64,000 bases of DNA, taken from Serratia marcescens (lineage in GTDB: Bacteria; Pseudomonadota; Gammaproteobacteria; Enterobacterales; Enterobacteriaceae). Made by a program: the position numbers and the translations under genes. The DNA lies in NCBI RefSeq assembly GCF_001902635.1, contig NZ_MJAO01000023.1, forward strand, positions 1 through 64,000, in the 5' to 3' direction. Below the pieces are notes generated by a model, which did not search any database, was not told the origin of the DNA, and saw only the letters and a program-made list of their open reading frames with translations. This document shows, piece after piece, positions 59,417 through 64,000 of this stretch (position 1 is its first letter; every line of letters begins with the position of its first letter).

Positions 59417-60324
59417 AAATTTCACTCGTAGTTCCCGTATTCAACGAGGAAGAAGCAATTCCTCTTTTCTATCAGTCTGTCCGTAAGTTCAAGCTTTTTG
59501 AGCATATAGACGTTGAGATCGTTTTCGTAAACGATGGCAGCTCAGATACGACAGAAGAAATAATTTCTTCGCTGGCTATCAATGACCCCAAGGTTAAAGC
59601 AGTGAACTTTACCCGGAATTTCGGAAAAGAGCCCGCACTGTTTGCTGGCTTGGAAGCTGCTACTGGAGATGCCATTATCCCAATTGACGTTGACCTTCAA
59701 GATCCAATTGATGTTATCCCCCACTTATTAAATAAGTGGCAAGATGGCGCAGACGTGGTATTGGCCAAGCGTATGGATAGACAATGCGATGGCAGGATGA
59801 AGAGGAAAACGGCAGAGTGGTTTTATCGCGTTCACAATAAAATAAGCAAACCAGCTATAGAAGAGAATGTAGGTGATTTTAGGCTAATGACTCGGGAAGT
59901 CGTAGAGAATATTAAGTTACTTCCGGAGAGGAACCTATTTATGAAAGGTATCCTTAGCTGGGTTGGCGGAAATGTTGCAATTGTTGAATACTCGAGAGCC
60001 GAGCGAGTCGCAGGAACCAGCAAATTCAATGGCTGGAAACTTTGGAATTTGGCAATAGAGGGAATCACAAGTTTTTCCACCTTCCCTCTTCGGGTTTGGG
60101 CGTACATTGGATTTTTTGTTGCTGCAATTTCCTTCATGTATGGCGCATGGATGATCATAGATAAGGTTATTTGGGGCAACCCGGTAGCTGGCTACCCTTC
60201 AATTATTGTTTCCATTCTTTTCCTTGGCGGTGTACAGCTTATAGGAATCGGAGTGCTTGGGGAATATATTGGTAGAATATACATTGAAACCAAACGTCGC
60301 CCACGCTATATAATAAAAAAGTGA
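59413..60324 (+). CDS. gtrB: GtrB, bactoprenol glucosyltransferase
   Basis: GT2-family enzyme of 303 residues that moves glucose from UDP-glucose to undecaprenyl phosphate. The N-terminal domain has [24 protein letters not shown] and the DxD-type PIDVDLQDP. Two C-terminal helices ([21 protein letters not shown] and [20 protein letters not shown]) anchor it. The end [17 protein letters not shown] is typical. Confidence 0.93.
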   Translation: MKISLVVPVFNEEEAIPLFYQSVRKFKLFEHIDVEIVFVNDGSSDTTEEIISSLAINDPKVKAVNFTRNFGKEPALFAGLEAATGDAIIPIDVDLQDPIDVIPHLLNKWQDGADVVLAKRMDRQCDGRMKRKTAEWFYRVHNKISKPAIEENVGDFRLMTREVVENIKLLPERNLFMKGILSWVGGNVAIVEYSRAERVAGTSKFNGWKLWNLAIEGITSFSTFPLRVWAYIGFFVAAISFMYGAWMIIDKVIWGNPVAGYPSIIVSILFLGGVQLIGIGVLGEYIGRIYIETKRRPRYIIKK

Positions 60325-60325
60325 G

Positions 60326-61780
60326 ATGAGAATTAAAATGTTTTGTAAAATCGACAAAAAAGCACTGCTCCTTTACTCAGGGATTGCTCTTCTTTTTATT
60401 TATCCATTAATCCAAGCTGGTATTTTTTATAGGGATGATCTAGATAGAGCCATAACTGGTCAGTATGGATGGAGAGGATTAGGTCGGCCTGTTGCAGATA
60501 TTCTCATGAAAGTTTTATCCGCCAGTGGCCACTATAACCTTGATCTATACCCCTATACTATGATTGCTTCCTGCTTGTTTATCGGTGGGGCATCGCTTTT
60601 ACTTAGCGATCATTTATCGAGGTTAGAAGTTCCTTCACACAAATTAGTTGCGGCTCTTCTCATTTTTAATCCATTCATGCTGCAAAATATCGCTTACAGA
60701 TATGACTCTTTAGGCATGTCCATCGCTTTTTTCCTAGCGGTTATGGCTTATACCTATACAGCCAGTAATCCTACCAGACAAACTTTAGTAAAACTGTTCG
60801 CTGGCGTACTATCTTTAACCCTATATCAGCCATGCGCAAATGTATTTATTGGTTTACTTGCTGTAGACGTAATGATCGCAGCAGTAAAAAATGACTGTAA
60901 AACCACTGACATTATAAAAAAAATACTTAACAAAACGGCTTTATTCGTCTCTTTTTACATGGTTTACATGTTATTCTTTGCTGCAAAAAATAATTCACGC
61001 GCAGAGATCATATCAGCTAATACTGAAGGGTTAGAGCATTTAGCCTCTACGCTTAGTTCATTAAAAAACATGGTGCTATCATATTTCTATGGCCCAGTTT
61101 ATATTTATTTTTTGATTCCAGTTGTTGCTGGCTTGATTTTCATGTTGTTTGCAAATCGCCATAAGAAAAAATCTATATTATCATTCAGTCTTTATTGGGT
61201 TATTTCCATAATTATATTTTTAGTTTCACTGATGGGGCCAACCATATTTCTTAAAGACGCACCTGTATTTCCAAGGACTCTGGTCTCCTTCTCTGTGTGT
61301 CTTGTTTTTATTGCGATCCCCGTTGTTTACTTCTTACCCAAGCTGAAATATTTGTCACTTATTCCTGTTATTACAGTAATTGCATTCAGTGCTCAACTAA
61401 GCAGCGCTATTAAATCACAGCGCGAGTATGAAGATTTCATTTTCAACATGATTGGTCGCGACTTGATGACTAATAACGAAATAAAAATCATCGGGACAGT
61501 TGGCCAAGTCAATATAGATGAAAGAACTAAATTGCTAATGAGTAACAAACCATTAATAGGCTATTTCCTTAGCCCTGCATCTGAGTTTCTAGCCTCTTTC
61601 CAGCTAATTAATAAAGGGTTCCCGCAGACACTGCATGGTTACGGAAATGAACAAAACAATAAAAATGCGCTTTCTCGTATGATCAGCAGTGGGATTAAAC
61701 CAATCTCAACCAATAAGGAATATTCCCTGTTCATTTCTGGTAATACAGCCATTGTATCATTGGGAACGAATAATAATTGA
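60326..61780 (+). CDS. GtrC-type O-antigen glucosyltransferase (serotype conversion)
   Basis: Polytopic membrane protein of 484 residues, about nine or ten helices. The early periplasmic loop holds FYRDDLDRAITGQYGWRGLGRP, like the Glucos_trans_II group of serotype-specific Gtr proteins (GtrIV/GtrC). It adds glucose from the lipid carrier to the O-antigen. This third gene is the variable one in gtr operons and decides the linkage, which cannot be predicted here. It is very AT-rich compared with the window. It starts 1 base after gtrB. Confidence 0.85.
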   Translation: MRIKMFCKIDKKALLLYSGIALLFIYPLIQAGIFYRDDLDRAITGQYGWRGLGRPVADILMKVLSASGHYNLDLYPYTMIASCLFIGGASLLLSDHLSRLEVPSHKLVAALLIFNPFMLQNIAYRYDSLGMSIAFFLAVMAYTYTASNPTRQTLVKLFAGVLSLTLYQPCANVFIGLLAVDVMIAAVKNDCKTTDIIKKILNKTALFVSFYMVYMLFFAAKNNSRAEIISANTEGLEHLASTLSSLKNMVLSYFYGPVYIYFLIPVVAGLIFMLFANRHKKKSILSFSLYWVISIIIFLVSLMGPTIFLKDAPVFPRTLVSFSVCLVFIAIPVVYFLPKLKYLSLIPVITVIAFSAQLSSAIKSQREYEDFIFNMIGRDLMTNNEIKIIGTVGQVNIDERTKLLMSNKPLIGYFLSPASEFLASFQLINKGFPQTLHGYGNEQNNKNALSRMISSGIKPISTNKEYSLFISGNTAIVSLGTNNN

Positions 61781-61787
61781 CCTATTC

Positions 61788-61814
61788 AGCCCTCTACCAT
61801 GAGGGCTTTATTTT
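61788..61814 (+). terminator. Terminator after the gtr operon
   Basis: AGCCCTC-TACCAT-GAGGGCT followed by TTATTTT, 8 bases past the gtrC stop. Confidence 0.85.
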
Positions 61815-61936
61815 GGCGGCTCCGTCCATATGACCACTTCATTTCCATTACCATCTAATTCCTGAATCTTTTGAACATACTCCATCCATGTTATCAATAA
61901 TTTCTTGTCAGCATCACTGATCATCCCCAGCATTAA
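61808..61936 (-). pseudogene. Tail-fibre assembly (Tfa) gene remnant
   Basis: About 42 C-terminal residues remain: MLGMISDADKKLLITWMEYV followed by QKIQELDGNGNEVVIWTEPPK. The pattern of an acidic D-K-x-LL-x-W start and a closing W-x-x-PPK is that of caudoviral tail-fibre assembly proteins. Upstream the frame runs into antisense integrase sequence, so the gene was cut by a deletion near 61936. Confidence 0.6.
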
Positions 61937-62461
61937 CTGAGTCCTATTCGTGGTGCAGCAGACACAATGCCGCCCTGGTTCAGCTGGGCGATGGATCTGG
62001 CTTTGGTTTGTGGCCAGCGCCGAGAAGATCTGACTCAGATGCGTTTCAGCCATGTCGTAAACGGTCGACTGCTTGTCGAGCAAGGGAAGACGGGCGCCAT
62101 GATTTCCCTACCCCTCGATCTGGAGCTGAAAATCGTAGGCCTCCGCCTCGGGACGGTGATCGATCGCTGCAGAATGGTCAGCACGACAGACTTTATGATC
62201 AGCGCAGGAATCCGCAAAAACAGCCCTGATGGCTCACTGCATCCTGATGGACTAACGAAAAAATTTGTTGCGGCGCGGAAGGCTTCAGGTTTGTCGTTCG
62301 AGGAAAGTCCGCCGACCTTTCACGAGATCCGCAGTTTGGCTGGCCGGCTGTATGAGAAGGAAAGAGGGAAAGATTTTGCGCAAAAACTGCTGGGGCATTC
62401 ATCAGAAACGATGACGTTGAAATATCTCAACACGAGGGGGAAGGAGTACGTAATGCTGTAA
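61937..62461 (+). pseudogene. Tyrosine integrase remnant 2 (C-terminal catalytic domain)
   Basis: About 175 residues of the catalytic domain: LALVCGQRREDLTQMRFSHV (box I Arg in the QRRED motif), HEIRSLAGRLYE (box II), LLGHSSETMTLKYLNTRG (His and nucleophile Tyr), ending KEYVML. The N-terminal arm- and core-binding regions are gone, and a stop lies at 61934-61936 where it meets the tfa remnant. Catalytic residues are complete, but recombination activity is unlikely. Confidence 0.85.
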
Positions 62462-62538
62462 AAGACCGAATATCAAAATTCGAGTAAATTTCGAGTAATT
62501 TCGATTTTTTATAAAAAAAGACTTATAAATCAATCACA

Positions 62539-62563
62539 CAAAAAAAGACCGAATACGATTCCT
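62539..62563. repeat. Right copy of the 25-bp core (end of sdsR)
   Basis: Identical to 58714-58738. Here it forms the poly-U end and 3' terminator arm of the intact sdsR gene, and is taken as the chromosomal attachment core at the right end of the island. Confidence 0.85.
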
Positions 62564-62645
62564 ATATTCGGTCTAGGGAAATGGCTCTTGGGAGAGAGCC
62601 GTGCGCTAAAAGTTGGCATTTAATGCAGGGCTTGTTCAGCCGTGC
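62540..62645 (-). ncRNA. sdsR: SdsR (RyeB), sigma-S-dependent small RNA
   Basis: Hfq-dependent sRNA made in stationary phase. The minus strand reads GCACGGCTG at the 5' end, then the near-invariant block TGCCAACTTTTAGCGCACGG, CTCTCTCCCAAGAGCC and the terminator stem ACCGAATATAGGAATCGTATTCGGT-like hairpin with a seven-U tail. This is almost base for base the E. coli SdsR. Upstream, GCTACTCTTAA (62658-62648) is one base from the sigma-S -10 consensus, and the start falls 7 bases after it. It lies beside yebY as in E. coli. An antisense RyeA/SraC RNA is possible on the plus strand. Confidence 0.93.
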
Positions 62646-62777
62646 ACTTTAAGAGTAGCCTACCGCGCCAGTTTTGCCAGCCGCCCGACGGCCACGTGAT
62701 AGTCTCACGGCGAAATAACTATGCGACCAATGCGCATCAATTTACGCGCGTTGGGCAAGCCATTGGCAAACAAGCAG

Positions 62778-63119
62778 TTAGTCAGCGCACAGCTTCTCGG
62801 CGCGTTCGATAAACGGCGCCAGGCTCATTTTTTTCCCCGGTTCGGCAGGATCGTCCAGCACGATCACCTCCAGCGGCTGCGCGCGCTGATGGCCCTTTTT
62901 CACCTGTTGCTCCGCCACGTCGTTAAGCGGGTATTGCATCAGGGTGCTGTTATTGAGCACGAACAACGCGCCGCCGCTGCGGCACTGCAACGTCACTTCT
63001 TCCTTGGTGAACGCCCATTGCTTGCCGTACTCCAGTTTGGTGATGTTAACCAGTTTGTCTGCCGCCAGCGCGCCGGTCGCGGTTGCCAGCAGCGTAATGC
63101 CGAGTAATACCGATTTCAT
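62778..63119 (-). CDS. yebY: YebY, exported DUF2511 protein
   Basis: Periplasmic protein of 113 residues with a signal peptide (MKSVLLGITLLATATGALA). The mature part has VTLQCRSGGALFVLNNSTLMQYPLND and a C-terminal PFIERAEKLCAD, giving two cysteines likely joined. It lies between sdsR and the CopD gene as in E. coli, where yobA-yebZ-yebY form a copper-related unit. Confidence 0.92.
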   Translation of the reverse strand: MKSVLLGITLLATATGALAADKLVNITKLEYGKQWAFTKEEVTLQCRSGGALFVLNNSTLMQYPLNDVAEQQVKKGHQRAQPLEVIVLDDPAEPGKKMSLAPFIERAEKLCAD

Positions 63120-63188
63120 GTGATGGCCTTAAGGTTGCTATTCGCGTCGATTTTCCCGCAGCTTGCCCGCCTGCGGCAAGCCGAAATG

Positions 63189-64000
63189 TCATACCGGCGC
63201 ATAGGTTGCAAATAAACTGACCAGCAGCAGCACCGCCGCTCCCAGCCCCACTTCGAGCCAGCAGGCCAGCACCAGCCCACGCTGCGCCAGCGTCGGCACG
63301 CGACTCATCGCCGGCACGATGGCGTAGCGATTGGCCAGCGCCACCATCACCATCAGCGCCACCAGCGCGGTTTTGAGCAGCAGCAGGCGCTGATAAGGCG
63401 AGCTGAGGTTGAGCGGCCAACCGCCGAGAATAATCAGGCTGTTGACGATGCCGGTGACGATCACCGCCGCCACCGCCAGGTGCCCCCAGCGCGAGAAACG
63501 GATCAGCGTAATAATGGCGTCGCTGCGCCACTGCGGCGGCGGCAGGTAGCGCAGGCAAACCAGCAGCGGTGCCAGGCTGCCGAACCAGTAGCCCGCGGCC
63601 AGCAGGTGCACCGCATGGTTGGCGCGATGCAACGCACCCAACGTGCCTTCGTGCATCGCCGCGTGGCCGATAAACGCCAGGCTCACCAGCAGCAGCGCCG
63701 AGCACAGCGCCAACGCCTGCGCACGCGGCCGTTCCGGCAGCAGCAGGCTCAGGATCGCCAGCAGCGACAGGCCCAGATGCCAGCGCCACACTTCGCCGAA
63801 GGTGGTGCCGAGCACCGCCCACCAGACCTCCAGCCGCCAGGCGTCTTCCCAACCGTCGCCCATTTGCCCGGCCTGCACGGCCAGCAGCGCCACGGCGGAA
63901 AGCCCGGCGATCCAGGTGCTGGCAAGCAGCAGCGGACGCACATCGCGGGAGAGGATCGGGGAAAGGCGCTGCGGTGACAATAAGGCGGAGAACAGACTGA
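63189..64000 (-). CDS. yebZ: YebZ/CopD-type copper resistance membrane protein (5' end outside window)
   Basis: Polytopic membrane protein of the CopD family. Seen are RANHAVHLLAAGYWFGSLAPLL and GHLAVAAVIVTGIVNSLIIL, which hold conserved histidines, and VALANRYAIVP near the end. A TTG at 63980 could start a 263-residue protein, but the frame stays open to the window edge (SLFSALL precedes it) and E. coli YebZ is longer, so the true start lies beyond 64000. It is 69 bp upstream of yebY in the same direction. Confidence 0.9.
   Translation of the reverse strand, partial: SLFSALLSPQRLSPILSRDVRPLLLASTWIAGLSAVALLAVQAGQMGDGWEDAWRLEVWWAVLGTTFGEVWRWHLGLSLLAILSLLLPERPRAQALALCSALLLVSLAFIGHAAMHEGTLGALHRANHAVHLLAAGYWFGSLAPLLVCLRYLPPPQWRSDAIITLIRFSRWGHLAVAAVIVTGIVNSLIILGGWPLNLSSPYQRLLLLKTALVALMVMVALANRYAIVPAMSRVPTLAQRGLVLACWLEVGLGAAVLLLVSLFATYAPV

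Noticed and set aside
58400-62461. CRISPR array or insertion sequence in the AT-rich island
   Set aside because: No regularly spaced repeats and no transposase frames or terminal inverted repeats were seen; the only repeats are the two att-like cores and the two integrase ends.

Overview
This window is chromosomal DNA from an enterobacterium of the Serratia marcescens type. It is GC-rich (around 60% by eye) and dense with genes. It keeps E. coli-type blocks (potD/cobB/nagK/lolCDE, hemA-prfA-prmC-sirB2-sirB1-kdsA, lolB-ispE-prs, ychH/pth/ychF, ebg-ygj, sdsR/yebY/yebZ), while fabV and the genes between these blocks are not in the E. coli K-12 order. The genus is an inference from this gene content; no rRNA or tRNA gene was seen.

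Layout. 1-11 kb: 3' end of potD, then cobB, nagK and lolEDC on the minus strand, a divergent YheO-type regulator/PLP dehydratase pair, and mfd. 11-26 kb: a membrane diguanylate cyclase, a UPF0303 protein, the SulP transporter dauA, the kdsA-sirB1-sirB2-prmC-prfA-hemA run (minus), lolB-ispE-prs (plus), ychH, pth and ychF. 26-30 kb: accessory metabolism and regulation, namely a tautomerase facing an HxlR regulator across two matched 17-bp palindromes, an MFS transporter, a second ClpP-like peptidase, and an ArsR/SRPBCC pair. 30-40 kb: the ebg region, with ygjI-ebgC-ebgA and ebgR on the minus strand and ygjJ-ygjK on the plus strand; both flanks carry the same repeated TTTACTA motif. 40-49 kb: a universal stress protein, a small exported protein, NlpA, an SDR, and a ribose-type ABC importer with two different binding proteins, facing a class I aldolase gene. 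49-55.7 kb: DcuS/DcuR, three small exported proteins, fabV, a phosphotransferase-fold kinase and a DUF4377-type lipoprotein.

55.7-62.6 kb is clearly different: AT-rich, with an SGNH-esterase phage-type protein, a gtrA-gtrB-gtrC serotype-conversion operon, a tail-fibre-assembly remnant, two N-terminally truncated tyrosine integrases and two identical 25-bp repeats. Each repeat lies just downstream of an integrase remnant and equals the 3' end of the sRNA gene sdsR. The right repeat is the real end of an intact sdsR, which is followed by yebY and a copD/yebZ gene cut by the window end. I read this as two decayed prophage-like elements stacked in tandem at the sdsR locus, leaving a working O-antigen glucosylation operon and an esterase gene as cargo.

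The least explained items are this tandem island and the perfect 11-bp hairpin before gtrA, the two-binding-protein ABC operon with its internal stem-loops, the extra ClpP, and the orphan operator-like sites.
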